Of a stretch of 64,000 nt of DNA, positions 1 to 8,022 are shown one piece after another. The position numbers were made by a program, and so were the translations under genes. The notes beneath the pieces are model-generated. The model did not search any database and was not told where the DNA came from. It was given only the letters and a program-made list of their open reading frames with translations. Where the stretch lies: the NCBI RefSeq assembly GCF_037860775.1, contig NZ_JBBEWC010000012.1, positions 1-64,000 on the forward strand, in the 5' to 3' direction. This DNA is from Emticicia soli. Lineage in GTDB: Bacteria > Bacteroidota > Bacteroidia > Cytophagales > Spirosomataceae. Position 1 is the first letter of the stretch, and each line of letters begins with the position of its first letter.

Positions 1-55
1 GTCTTTAAATACTCTAAGTTACAATAGTATTCTCAAAATATTTATATCACACAAA

Positions 56-110
56 TCTAAAAGCGGCGGCCGCCGATATATCGTCCCTGACGGGACTGTA
101 AAATATTGAT
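56..110. repeat. R5-family palindromic repeat, partial copy with GC-rich insert
   Basis: The stretch TCTA...CCGATATATCGTCCCTGACGGGA resembles one arm of the full repeat at 31126-31300 (TCTACCGATATACC followed by ATCCCTACGGGA). Here a 13-nt insert, AAAGCGGCGGCCG (60-72), separates TCTA from CCGATATA. The rest of the 1-141 spacer is AT-rich and shows no gene. Confidence 0.45.
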
Positions 111-141
111 GTGTAGTATTTTATTCTCTATTGTGCCTATC

Positions 142-1074
142 TCATTTCTCCGGCAAATGAACCTCGGCCATCATGCATCTGGCAGAGCCGCCACCACAGG
201 TTTCAATGATATTCAAATCGAAATGGGCTATATCGGCGTATTCTTCCAGTAGTTTTTTCTGGTCGGCAGTCAATGAATCATAGGCACGGGTTGACATTAC
301 CAGAATTCGGTGTTCTTTCTGATTGGTAACGAGCAACATATTTCCGGCAAATTCATTCATTTGTTCCAGGGTAATCTCAATTACGTTTTTACCCGTGCTT
401 TCAAGGCTTTCTTTCACCATTAGCCTTTCGTCAAGGTCAGCGATTGATTGCAGGCAAACCACGGCAAAATTATCGCCGATGCACATCATTACATTGGTGT
501 GGTAAATCTCTTTTTCATTGGCATCTACGGCTCTGAACTTTACAATTTTGTAGCCGTTCATCTGTTCTTCCCAGGCTGTCAGTACTTCTTCGTTTGTACG
601 AGGCGAAAGACAGGCATAGGCAATGCGGTGCATACGGTCGAGCACAAGGCTGCCTGTTCCTTCCAGAAATTTACCCTCCTGCTCAAAGCTGGTCAGGTCT
701 ATTATTTTTTCAACATGGTAGTTGGCACTTAATTCCTCTATAATATCGGTTCGGCGTTCCAGGCGGCGGTTTTCGGCCTGCATAGGGTAGAGGCAAACCT
801 TACCACTATGGTGAAATGACACCCAGTTGTTCGGGAAAATACTATCGGGTGTATAGGGCTTTGGGGTATCGTCATATACCAAAACATTTACGCCAATGGC
901 ACGTAGTTGGCTTACCATTACATCAAACTCTCTTAAAGCATTTTCTTGCGTAATAGTAACATCTAATGCCTGAGAGTCGGTGTCCTGAAAAGCGTTACTT
1001 TCAGCAGTTTGCAGATTGAAAGCAAAATTTACAGGACGAATCATCAAGATATTTGAAGTGGTTTGGGCTTGCAT
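142..1074 (-). CDS. ctlX: CtlX-type citrulline/arginine hydrolase (amidinotransferase superfamily)
   Basis: 310 residues, full length for the CtlX group of the guanidino-group-modifying superfamily, which hydrolyses or transfers amidino/ureido groups of arginine-like substrates in the cytoplasm. Visible motifs are FPNNW (80-84), EGTGSLVLDR (138-147), YHTN with the probable catalytic His192, and the C-terminal CGGGSARCMMAE with the nucleophile Cys300. There is no signal peptide. The gene stands alone, transcribed away from the R1 repeat at its 5' side, and the aminotransferase upstream runs the same way. The window also holds a longer arginine-deiminase relative at 24997-26433. Superfamily assignment is firm. 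The exact substrate, citrulline rather than arginine, is inferred from family resemblance. Confidence 0.85.
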   Translation of the reverse strand: MQAQTTSNILMIRPVNFAFNLQTAESNAFQDTDSQALDVTITQENALREFDVMVSQLRAIGVNVLVYDDTPKPYTPDSIFPNNWVSFHHSGKVCLYPMQAENRRLERRTDIIEELSANYHVEKIIDLTSFEQEGKFLEGTGSLVLDRMHRIAYACLSPRTNEEVLTAWEEQMNGYKIVKFRAVDANEKEIYHTNVMMCIGDNFAVVCLQSIADLDERLMVKESLESTGKNVIEITLEQMNEFAGNMLLVTNQKEHRILVMSTRAYDSLTADQKKLLEEYADIAHFDLNIIETCGGGSARCMMAEVHLPEK

Positions 1075-1118
1075 GAAGTGTAAATTTTAAGTTCGCAAAA
1101 TAAAAGTCTGGTGAGGTA

Positions 1119-1259
1119 GTCTTGAACTTTGATTTAGCGGTCCGCCGCCGCGGCTGATTTTTTTGATTTCACTGATAAATTGATTTTAATCATTAATAAT
1201 ATCATATTCAAATCAAAATCACTTTAATCAGTTAAATCAGGTAAATCAAAGTTCAAGAC
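1119..1259. repeat. R1-family palindromic repeat with GC-rich insert
   Basis: Ends GTCTTGAACTTTGATTTA (1119-1136) and TAAATCAAAGTTCAAGAC (1242-1259) are perfect reverse complements. The interior is made of TGATTT / AATCA words. Other copies lie at 22617, 23778 and 32749. This copy alone has GCGGTCCGCCGCCGCGG at 1137-1153, where the others read just C before CTGATT. Confidence 0.85.
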
Positions 1260-1266
1260 ATATTCC

Positions 1267-2508
1267 TTACGCCATTTCCAGTTCTTCTTTTCTGATGCGG
1301 TGGCCGTCGAGGAAGAGCCTGATACGGCTGGAAGCTGTTTCGAGTTCTTCGGCCGATGGCAGAAATACGATACGGAAGTGGTCGTTTTTAATATAGTTAA
1401 AGCCTGTTCCTGATACAACCAGTACTTTTTGTTCTGAAAGTAAGTCGAAAACAAACTGTTCGTCGTCTTTTAATGAGAATTTCTTCAAATCGATTTTCGG
1501 GAATAAATACAAAGCACCTTTAGGCTTCACACAGGTAATGCCCGGAATATCGGTCATGCGGTAGTGAATCAAATCACGTTGTTTGCATAAGCGGCCATCT
1601 GATGCTACAAGGTCGTTGATACTCTGGTAGCCACCCAAGGCCGTTTGAATGGCATATTGCGTTGGCACATTGGCGCAAAGGCGCATACTAGCCAATAGGT
1701 TAAAGCCCTCAACAAACGATTTAGCTTTATGTACAGCACCGCTCAGAATCACCCAACCGCCACGAAAACCAGCCGCACGGTAGTTTTTAGAGAGGCCGCC
1801 GTAGGTCATGATAAACACATCGTCGCTCAGTGATGCAATCGGAATATGCTTCGTTCCATCATACAGGATTTTATCATAAATTTCGTCAGAGAACACAATC
1901 AGGTTGTGTTCGGCTGCCAATTTCACAATACCTTCCAATACTTCTTTGCTATAAACTGCTCCGGTTGGATTATTGGGGTTAATTACAACAATACCCTTGG
2001 TTTTACGGGTAATTTTACGGCGAATATCATCTAAATCGGGGTTCCAGTCTGACTCCTCATCACAGATATAGTGCACAGGCTTACCGCCAGAAAGCGCTAC
2101 TGAGGTTGTCCAGAGCGGATAATCGGGCGATGGTAACAGAATTTCGTCACCTTCGTTCAAGAGTGCCTGCATGGTCATCACGATAAGCTCGCTTACACCA
2201 TTGCCGATAAAAATATCATCAATCGTTACGCCATGAATACCCAATTGCTGGGTATAGTGCATAATGGCCTTACGGGCCGGAAAAATACCTAAATGATGTG
2301 AATACCCTTGTGCATTGCGGATATTCATAATCATATCATATATAATTTCGTCGGGAACATCAAAACCAAATGGTGCAGGATTACCAATATTAAGATTGAT
2401 AATTTTTTGCCCCATGGCCTCTAATTGCTGTGCTTTGTCGAACACTGGCCCACGGATAGCATAACTGAGGTTATTGAGGCGATTGCTTTTATTAATAGAC
2501 TGTTGCAT
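1267..2508 (-). CDS. PLP-dependent class I aminotransferase, AlaA-like
   Basis: 413 residues, normal for fold-type I aminotransferases of the AlaA (glutamate-pyruvate) group, which interconvert alanine and pyruvate with glutamate/2-oxoglutarate. The sequence shows the substrate-side NIGNPAPFGF (40-49), NPNNPTG (177-183), SDEIYD with the pyridine-nitrogen Asp (207-212), and SKNYRAAGFRGGW with the Schiff-base lysine at 241. The C-terminal domain runs to the end without truncation. The gene is monocistronic. Upstream (2509-2631) is a spacer bounded by a strong terminator of the sigma operon, so it needs its own promoter, which I could not place. The alternatives are other members of the same aminotransferase family. 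Confidence 0.88.
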   Translation of the reverse strand: MQQSINKSNRLNNLSYAIRGPVFDKAQQLEAMGQKIINLNIGNPAPFGFDVPDEIIYDMIMNIRNAQGYSHHLGIFPARKAIMHYTQQLGIHGVTIDDIFIGNGVSELIVMTMQALLNEGDEILLPSPDYPLWTTSVALSGGKPVHYICDEESDWNPDLDDIRRKITRKTKGIVVINPNNPTGAVYSKEVLEGIVKLAAEHNLIVFSDEIYDKILYDGTKHIPIASLSDDVFIMTYGGLSKNYRAAGFRGGWVILSGAVHKAKSFVEGFNLLASMRLCANVPTQYAIQTALGGYQSINDLVASDGRLCKQRDLIHYRMTDIPGITCVKPKGALYLFPKIDLKKFSLKDDEQFVFDLLSEQKVLVVSGTGFNYIKNDHFRIVFLPSAEELETASSRIRLFLDGHRIRKEELEMA

Positions 2509-2631
2509 ACGCTTATTAAGATAAAATTGTGTGTAAAATTAGTTAAAATTTATCCGTTTTTAATGCAGTTGTTTAGGATTATTCCTTCATTTTATTTTAA
2601 AATCTGTACAACTTCAATAACAAAAAAACAC

Positions 2632-2668
2632 AAAAAAGGTCGAGATGCAAGCATTCTCGACCTTTTTG
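2632..2668 (-). terminator. Rho-independent terminator (bidirectional stem)
   Basis: AAAAAAGGTCGAGA and TCTCGACCTTTTT form a perfect stem around a 9-nt loop, with A/T runs on both sides. It sits 34 nt after the stop of the last gene of the sigma operon (2702). Confidence 0.9.
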
Positions 2669-2701
2669 TAGCATTTGTAACGCTTTTGCGCTACTTTTTT
2701 A

Positions 2702-3130
2702 TTAATTGCGTAGTTTTTCTATCAATTTTTTGTTGAAACTCTGTTCTGTGCGTTTCAACTCGGCATATTGTTTTGGCGTAATTGTTTTGAGCAATTTGGC
2801 CATATATTCTTCATCAAGTTCTATTTCTTTCTTTCTGATAGCTAGTGCCTGGCGGTGCGAGCTAATCACTTTGTCGTCGCCGGTGGTGGTGGCATTAGCT
2901 TCATCAAGCGCACGTTTGATGCCTTTGCGTAGATCAAACTTTTTGCTTTGATACTCGTTGTAAACCGACCAGAACTGAGGTGCCTGTTCGGTTGTCAGGC
3001 TCAGGTTTTCGGTAATCAAACCGATTTTAGCGGTTTGTATTTTCTCGAATCTTTCGTCTCGCAAGCCTTGTCGGTTCTGGGAGAACGAAAACATCGGGAT
3101 TATTAAAATGATAATTATTAATTGTTTCAT
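2702..3130 (-). CDS. Spy/CpxP-like periplasmic protein of the ECF sigma operon
   Basis: 142 residues with a signal peptide (hydrophobic 2-16, SFSQ cleavage region). The mature part is almost entirely charged helix. LSLTTEQAPQFWSVYNEY (about 43-60) resembles the LTxxQ element of Spy/CpxP/zinc-resistance-type periplasmic sensors and chaperones. In Bacteroidota such genes, often annotated as sensor of ECF-type sigma factor, are third in operons of sigma, anti-sigma and Spy-like protein, exactly as here. It lies 41 nt after the anti-sigma candidate and is followed by a terminator. Role as an envelope-stress sensor or sigma regulator is inferred from position; molecular function is unknown. Confidence 0.7.
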   Translation of the reverse strand: MKQLIIIILIIPMFSFSQNRQGLRDERFEKIQTAKIGLITENLSLTTEQAPQFWSVYNEYQSKKFDLRKGIKRALDEANATTTGDDKVISSHRQALAIRKKEIELDEEYMAKLLKTITPKQYAELKRTEQSFNKKLIEKLRN

Positions 3131-3171
3131 AACTGTTGGTTTTTCATTTAGTTTATTGTGTCACGGCTATT

Positions 3172-3903
3172 CTAAATATCTTCTAAATCCTGGCTTTCCA
3201 GGTGTTCTATTATATCTTTTTTGTTAATCTCTAAATCGTCCATCATTTTGGTTTCAATGCCCTGTGGTAATGGGGTTTCTTTAGATGCAGCTACTTCGTA
3301 TTCAACATAGCTCAGGTCTGTTGTTGAAAGATAAGAGCTTATGTCTTCCTGGCTCAATGCCGCAAATGCAGCCTCAGATTTAGATTGTGAGAATTGCGGT
3401 ATAGCCAAGCCCACACCAATCATGAGCACAATACTTGCGGCGGCTGTCCATAGTACCCGGCCTTGTTGCCACCAGTTTACCTTTATTACCTTAGGTTCTT
3501 GTGTTTTGCTAAGAATACGGGCAGGCAGTTCGTCGAAATAATTGGCGGGTACTTCAAAAATGTTTTTCCGCTCAATACTTTCAACCGTTGCGTGGGCTCT
3601 GATGCTTTCTGCGGCATTCTCAAAATAGCCTTCTGGTACTTTAAACACATTGGCCTTTGGTAGTGTATTGAGGCTAATTGCTGTTTGCCCGATGCTGGCA
3701 ATCCGATTCATGATTCTTGACGAAAGTGTATCGAAGTAATTGTCAGGCACACCAAAGTTTTGTTTTTTGCCGAAATTCACCACTGGCTCTTCTGAGAATG
3801 TTATCCGTTCCTGAATAGACATAGGCAAAGTATCGAAGTAGCCCTCGGGTACTTTGAATACGTTTACTTTAGGAAGTTCGGTTATTTTGATAATCTGTTT
3901 CAT
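3172..3903 (-). CDS. Membrane-anchored anti-sigma candidate with four VPxxYF repeats
   Basis: 243 residues with one transmembrane segment (about 150-169, VLWTAAASIVLMIGVGLAI) between an N-terminal half that is probably cytoplasmic and an outer C-terminal half. The N-terminal half is built of four degenerate units containing (F)xVPxxYFDxLP: about 15-33, 50-68, 86-104 and 115-133, each about 20 residues and ending in a basic residue pattern such as IQERI or ILSKT. I see no classical zinc-type anti-sigma motif (HxxxCxxC). Position directly behind an ECF sigma gene with a single TM segment suggests it sequesters that factor. The repeats could be multiple sigma-binding peptides. Function is inference. 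Confidence 0.65.
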   Translation of the reverse strand: MKQIIKITELPKVNVFKVPEGYFDTLPMSIQERITFSEEPVVNFGKKQNFGVPDNYFDTLSSRIMNRIASIGQTAISLNTLPKANVFKVPEGYFENAAESIRAHATVESIERKNIFEVPANYFDELPARILSKTQEPKVIKVNWWQQGRVLWTAAASIVLMIGVGLAIPQFSQSKSEAAFAALSQEDISSYLSTTDLSYVEYEVAASKETPLPQGIETKMMDDLEINKKDIIEHLESQDLEDI

Positions 3904-4007
3904 TCTGTTGTAGAGAGCGAGTAGCGTTATCCGCTCTTTTTAAGCCTTTTAACTATTTTCTTATTAATTGTTTTTTTGACAAGTTAATTTTTAAAAGGTT
4001 TAAATAA

Positions 4008-4568
4008 TTATGACTCTTTATTTAAAAATTCTTCAATTTTTTTCACAGCCAGGTGATATGAGGCTTTAAGCGCCCCTACAGAAGTGCCCGTTATTTCGGC
4101 AATATCTTCGTACTTCATGTCTTCATAATACTTCATATTAAAGACCAGACGTTGTTTGTCAGGAAGCTGCAACAATGCCTTTTGAAGTTTTAGCTGTATT
4201 TCGTCGCCCGAAACGTAATTCTGTGAAATAGAATTTTCTAAAGTATTGAGTAAGTCCAGGCTGTCGTCGTTTTCGAGCGGCACATGGTTCTGGCGGCGTT
4301 TCTTTTGTAGAAAATTTAATGATTCGTTGGTGGCTATGCGGTATATCCAGGTATAGAGCTGGGCATCGCCTCTGAAATTCTGTAAGCCCTGCCATACTTT
4401 TATAAATGTTTCCTGCACCACGTCGTCGGCGTCGTCGTGGTCAATTACCATTTTACGGATATGCCAATAGATTTTTTGCTGATATTTTTTTATCAGTTGT
4501 TCAAAGCCTTTCTGGCGGTTCTCAGGGTCTAGTATTAATTTTACTAATTCTGGGTCTGAAATCTGCAT
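4008..4568 (-). CDS. ECF-family RNA polymerase sigma factor
   Basis: 186 residues, typical ECF length. Region 2 spans about 24-95 with DDADDVVQETFIKVWQGL (the -10 recognition helix area) and FRGDAQLYTWIYRIATNESL. Region 4 spans about 125-180 with LPDKQRLVFNMKYYEDMKYEDIAEITGTS followed by the recognition helix VGALKASYHLAVKKI. It is first of a three-gene operon with a membrane anti-sigma candidate and a Spy-like periplasmic protein. This points to an envelope-stress type of signal, but no target promoter was identified. Start at 4568 gives the usual N-terminus. Confidence 0.92.
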   Translation of the reverse strand: MQISDPELVKLILDPENRQKGFEQLIKKYQQKIYWHIRKMVIDHDDADDVVQETFIKVWQGLQNFRGDAQLYTWIYRIATNESLNFLQKKRRQNHVPLENDDSLDLLNTLENSISQNYVSGDEIQLKLQKALLQLPDKQRLVFNMKYYEDMKYEDIAEITGTSVGALKASYHLAVKKIEEFLNKES

Positions 4569-4600
4569 TTTTCAGTAAATAAGTTGAACGTGTGGTATAA

Positions 4601-4635
4601 CCCCACCCCGTTCCCTCCCCAACTGTGGGGAGGGT
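4601..4635. repeat. R2-family palindrome (CCCCAAC-GTGGGG)
   Basis: CCCTCCCCAACTGTGGGGAGGG (4613-4634) is a near-perfect palindrome preceded by CCCCACCCCG. The same family occurs at 13717, 44322 and 49074. It lies upstream of the sigma gene and downstream of the transketolase operon end. Confidence 0.75.
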
Positions 4636-4750
4636 GTTAAACCCTTCTTTTAGAGACGGAATGTCTGTTAGAGAAGAATTTGGAGCGACCTGACGGGAGG
4701 GGAGATGATTCGCTCACGAGTATTTAATATAATAAAACAACACAGTTGTT

Positions 4751-5707
4751 TTATTGTTTTCTTTGAATTGCTTTCAGGGCTTTTTCAACGATATTTTTTG
4801 CTGAAAGACCGTATTTCTCCATCAACTGAGCAGGTGTACCTGATTCACCGAAAGAGTTGTTTACTGCTACGTACTCTTGTGGTGCCAAGAAATTCTGAGC
4901 CAAAGTTTGAGCTACCGCATCGCCTAGGCCACCATTTGCCTGGTGCTCTTCGCAAGAAACCACACATTTAGTTTTACGAACGCTCTTTAAGATAGCTTTT
5001 TCGTCTAAAGGTTTAATGGTGTGTATGTTCAGAATCTCGGCGCTGATGCCTTGTGCTTCCAGTATTTCGGCAGCCTGAATAGCTTCCCATACCAAGTGGC
5101 CAGTAGCTACAATGGTTACATCTTTACCTTCGCTTACCATCCATGCTTTACCGATTTCAAAAACTTGGTCGGGCGCTGTGAAAACAGGCACAACCGGACG
5201 GCCAAAACGCAAGTAGATTGGGCCTTTCCAGTTAGCTGCTGCAATTGTAGCGGCTTTTGTCTGGTTGAAATCACAAGGGTTGATAACCGTCATGTTTGGC
5301 ATGGCACGCATCATGGCCAAATCTTCAAGAATCTGGTGCGTAGCACCGTCTTCGCCAAGCGTAAGCCCTGCATGAGAAACGGCAATCTTAACGTTTTTAT
5401 CTGAATAAGCTACCGACTGACGGATTTGGTCGTAAACTCTACCCGAGCCAAAGTTAGCAAAAGTAGTAGCAAACGGAATTTTACCGCCAATAGTCAATCC
5501 GGCTGCTACACCAATCATGTTGGCTTCAGCAATACCGCATTGGATAAATCTTTCAGGATTTTCTTTAATAAAAGTATCTATTTTCAGAGAGCCAACAAGG
5601 TCGGCGCAAAGCGTTACTACATCGGGGTTAGTTCTGCCTAATTCGGTCATACCTGCACCAAAGCCCGAACGTGTATCTTTTTTCTCGGTGAATGTGTATT
5701 TTGTCAT
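4751..5707 (-). CDS. Transketolase, C-terminal subunit (split enzyme)
   Basis: 318 residues, corresponding to the pyrimidine-binding and C-terminal domains of transketolase. The N-terminal subunit is encoded at 8023-8895. CGIAEANMIGVAAGL (about 57-71) carries the catalytic Glu that contacts the thiamine aminopyrimidine. SHAGLTLGEDGATHQ (about 110-124) and the FGESGTPAQLMEKYG tail are typical. Together the subunits move two-carbon ketol units in the non-oxidative pentose phosphate pathway. In most genomes with a split transketolase the two genes are adjacent. Here three unrelated genes lie between them, ending 16 nt before this start codon. The reading frame itself is intact. Confidence 0.93.
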   Translation of the reverse strand: MTKYTFTEKKDTRSGFGAGMTELGRTNPDVVTLCADLVGSLKIDTFIKENPERFIQCGIAEANMIGVAAGLTIGGKIPFATTFANFGSGRVYDQIRQSVAYSDKNVKIAVSHAGLTLGEDGATHQILEDLAMMRAMPNMTVINPCDFNQTKAATIAAANWKGPIYLRFGRPVVPVFTAPDQVFEIGKAWMVSEGKDVTIVATGHLVWEAIQAAEILEAQGISAEILNIHTIKPLDEKAILKSVRKTKCVVSCEEHQANGGLGDAVAQTLAQNFLAPQEYVAVNNSFGESGTPAQLMEKYGLSAKNIVEKALKAIQRKQ

Positions 5708-5723
5708 AAACGCTGATTAATCT

Positions 5724-6302
5724 TTAATGAATTTTACTTAATGATTGTAATTTGTTTATAAAATATTTGGCACTCGGGCAGTTTGGGTGTTTTGCTGCGT
5801 TTTCGATAGAAAAGCCGTATTTTAGCATGATGCCAGCAAATATCAGTTTATCACTAATGCCTCTTTTTCGAATTTCTAAACTTTTGGTTTTTAAAAATTG
5901 AAAAGGCTTATCAATGCTTTCAGGCGAATCATGAGAAAAATTTTGTCCGAAATAAGTAGTTAATGTATCGTTATCAGCTATGAACCAAGATTCGATGGCT
6001 TTCACAACAATAACCTTAACAACTTCATCAGCTTTAATTTCGTCTCTCGCTTTTATTACGCAATCTAAGTCTTCTAAATCACGGATAATGAAAATATGCT
6101 CAACGCCTTTATCTTTTAAGATATTGATATAAGCTTTAACCTTTTCGGCATCTTGAAAAATATCTTTTCCTCTTCCTCCTTTGGGAGGGAAAATATCTGC
6201 GGCAACCTCAATATTATTTCTGTGACAGAATTCTTTGAAGTTATCAGATGCGATAATTTTCTTTTCAGTATCGCCTTCTACCAGAAAGCCCACTTTTACC
6301 AT
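5724..6302 (-). CDS. DUF4276/TOPRIM-like protein, partner of the upstream ATPase
   Basis: 192 residues from the ATG at 6302, chosen over an upstream one at 6335. Only the shorter version begins with the conserved strand MVKVGFLVEGDTEKKI, and its start overlaps the ATPase stop as ATGGTAA. Acidic motifs fit a TOPRIM-like nuclease/effector fold of the DUF4276/RloB type: LVEGDTE (about 7-13), HIFIIRDLEDLDC (about 75-87) and VKAIESWFIADND (about 101-113). The ATPase plus DUF4276 pairing recurs in bacterial defence-like loci (established for RloAB-like and, by analogy, PARIS AriA/AriB). Whether this one cleaves nucleic acid is unknown. It is third gene of the cassette inside the transketolase operon and is locally AT-rich. 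Confidence 0.72.
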   Translation of the reverse strand: MVKVGFLVEGDTEKKIIASDNFKEFCHRNNIEVAADIFPPKGGRGKDIFQDAEKVKAYINILKDKGVEHIFIIRDLEDLDCVIKARDEIKADEVVKVIVVKAIESWFIADNDTLTTYFGQNFSHDSPESIDKPFQFLKTKSLEIRKRGISDKLIFAGIMLKYGFSIENAAKHPNCPSAKYFINKLQSLSKIH

Positions 6303-7429
6303 GGAGTACCCCCTCCTAAAGCGCCGGATAACCAAAGTTCAGACATATCAAGACCATGTAAATCCATGCCCTTAAATTGCTTAACCTGAGTTTCACCATT
6401 TACTTTATCAACCACAATTAATTCTTCTGGTTTAAGGCTTTCAACTAGAGTTTGTGAATGAGTATTAAGCCATATATAATGCCCTTTTTCTTCACAAGAC
6501 TGTCTGAAAAAATCAACCAGTTTTCTGATTACAAAAGGATTTAAACCATTTTCAGGCTCTTCAATACATAAAAACTGAGGTTCATCTGATTGAAGCACTG
6601 CTGTTAGTAAGCATAGAATGTTATATGTGCCATCAGAAATTAACTCTTTATTGAAAGGTTTGTCATAGTGTTTCTGATAGATTAATAAATCTTCATTACT
6701 ACTAAATTCACTTTTACGGACTTCAATATTCTCAAATTCGGGCAGAAATAAAGAAAGCCATTCAAAAATTTCCTCTTTTATTAGGCTATTTTCTAAAAGT
6801 CTTTTCAGTACTTTCTCTAAATTATCTGCATCAGTATTAAGTTTTTGGGAGTCAATAAAGTTTTGTCTATTTTTATTTTTTGTACTAGGGAAAATTCTGC
6901 TAAACTCTGTGAAAAATTGTTTATACTCAGAATTGTTCTTAAAATCAGAAGGATTTTCCTCAGAAGCAAAAGGATAGAGAGAAAACTTAAAGTTTTTAGT
7001 TATATACGATCCATTTCTTCTGTAATGGAAGATAAAATCTTTACCTACTGTCGCCCCTTTATTAGTATTGGAAGAGAAATGATTATCTCCTCCCTGATGG
7101 ACTTTTAAACTAGAATTTAAGCTTTGAAATTGAACTTCAAACCCAAAATCAAATCCTTTAAGATATTTCCCTTTAAAGAGTTCAGAGAGATCAATACCTC
7201 TGGTATCTAAGTATATGTTTTTATTGACAAACTGATTTTGTCCACCAAATAGACTTTCAACAGTTTCGAAATCATTTTTAGAGTAGTAAGAATATAACTC
7301 CAAAGCCTCAAAAATATTAGATTTTCCGCTTCCATTGGGGCCAACAAAAACCGTAAAGGGGTTTGGCTCGTTGATGGTTATATCAACAATGGATTTGAAA
7401 TTCTTGATATTTAAAGAAGTGATTTTCAA
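6296..7429 (-). CDS. AAA_21/ABC-type ATPase of the SMC/RecF-like group (COG4637-like)
   Basis: 377 residues. N-terminal LNIKNFKSIVDI and Walker A GPNGSGKSN (30-38), a long variable middle rich in Asn/Lys, then the ABC-signature-like LISDGTYN (about 268), Walker B FLCIEEPENGL (about 289) and the switch His in WLNTHSQTL (about 321). The C-terminus SGALGGGTPW is a tail I associate with ATPases paired with DUF4276 proteins. The start codon is TTG at 7429-7427, overlapping the Uma2 stop as TTGA. The 3' end overlaps the DUF4276 start as ATGGTAA. Such ATPases sense or clamp DNA and control a TOPRIM partner in anti-phage systems; that role here is inference. Confidence 0.85.
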   Translation of the reverse strand: MKITSLNIKNFKSIVDITINEPNPFTVFVGPNGSGKSNIFEALELYSYYSKNDFETVESLFGGQNQFVNKNIYLDTRGIDLSELFKGKYLKGFDFGFEVQFQSLNSSLKVHQGGDNHFSSNTNKGATVGKDFIFHYRRNGSYITKNFKFSLYPFASEENPSDFKNNSEYKQFFTEFSRIFPSTKNKNRQNFIDSQKLNTDADNLEKVLKRLLENSLIKEEIFEWLSLFLPEFENIEVRKSEFSSNEDLLIYQKHYDKPFNKELISDGTYNILCLLTAVLQSDEPQFLCIEEPENGLNPFVIRKLVDFFRQSCEEKGHYIWLNTHSQTLVESLKPEELIVVDKVNGETQVKQFKGMDLHGLDMSELWLSGALGGGTPW

Positions 7430-8010
7430 ACGAATACTCTGGTTAAATCAATTGCTAATTCTGGAAATATAATAGAATACAAAGTTTCGTCTTCTATGAA
7501 AGGACGATGCCCAATGAACTTACCTTGCTGGTCTAATGTATAAACCAATACTATTTTATCGGCTATATCAACCATCCAGTATTCCCGAACACCTGTTTCT
7601 TCATATATCTCAAACTTTTCTTTCATTTCCTTTTTGGTATTACCCGGAGAAAGAATTTCTACAATTAAATCAGGAGCACCAATACAGCCACGTTTGTCTA
7701 ATTTTGCTTCATCACAAACAACGCATATATCAGGTTGAACAACGGTATATACTTCTTTATCGTTTTTTTCATCGAACCGAGGTAGCCTCACATCAAAAGG
7801 AGCATGGTATATTTCGCATGGTGTCCCATAAAAATACTTATCCATTTCTCTTTCTAAATTCCATGAAATTTTCTGATGTTCTCTGGAAGGAGCCGACATT
7901 CTCATGATATAGCCCTTGATTAACTCCAAACGCTCACTTATCTGCCATTTTAAATAATCGGCATAGCTGTATCGTTTAGAAAAATCAAGTTGTTCGATGC
8001 TCGTTATCAT
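7426..8010 (-). CDS. Uma2-family (DUF820) putative PD-(D/E)xK endonuclease
   Basis: 194 residues, the normal length for Uma2/DUF820 proteins, which have a restriction-endonuclease-like fold. PDICVV (about 100), PDLIVEILSPGNTKKEM (about 122-138) with the acidic PD...E...K pattern, and the family motif EKFEIYEETGVREYWMVD (about 141-158) are all present, so the active site looks intact. Biological role is unknown for the family. Here it begins 12 nt after the transketolase N-subunit stop and its stop overlaps the TTG start of the ATPase, so it is translated as first gene of a three-gene cassette. Confidence 0.85.
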   Translation of the reverse strand: MITSIEQLDFSKRYSYADYLKWQISERLELIKGYIMRMSAPSREHQKISWNLEREMDKYFYGTPCEIYHAPFDVRLPRFDEKNDKEVYTVVQPDICVVCDEAKLDKRGCIGAPDLIVEILSPGNTKKEMKEKFEIYEETGVREYWMVDIADKIVLVYTLDQQGKFIGHRPFIEDETLYSIIFPELAIDLTRVFV

Positions 8011-8022
8011 TGTGTCTATCTA

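Noticed and set aside
1224..1454. Frame overlapping the 3' end of the aminotransferase gene
   Set aside because: Runs through an R1 repeat and a different frame of a real gene; no independent support.
4751..5707. 1-deoxyxylulose-5-phosphate synthase or pyruvate dehydrogenase E1 beta
   Set aside because: Both share this fold, but pairing with a transketolase-type N-terminal subunit in the same operon and the family motifs favour transketolase.
6296..7429. Naming the cassette as PARIS, Gabija or retron-type
   Set aside because: The layout is similar, but the TOPRIM-like partner reads as DUF4276 rather than DUF4435, there is no helicase or reverse transcriptase, and the Uma2 gene is extra.
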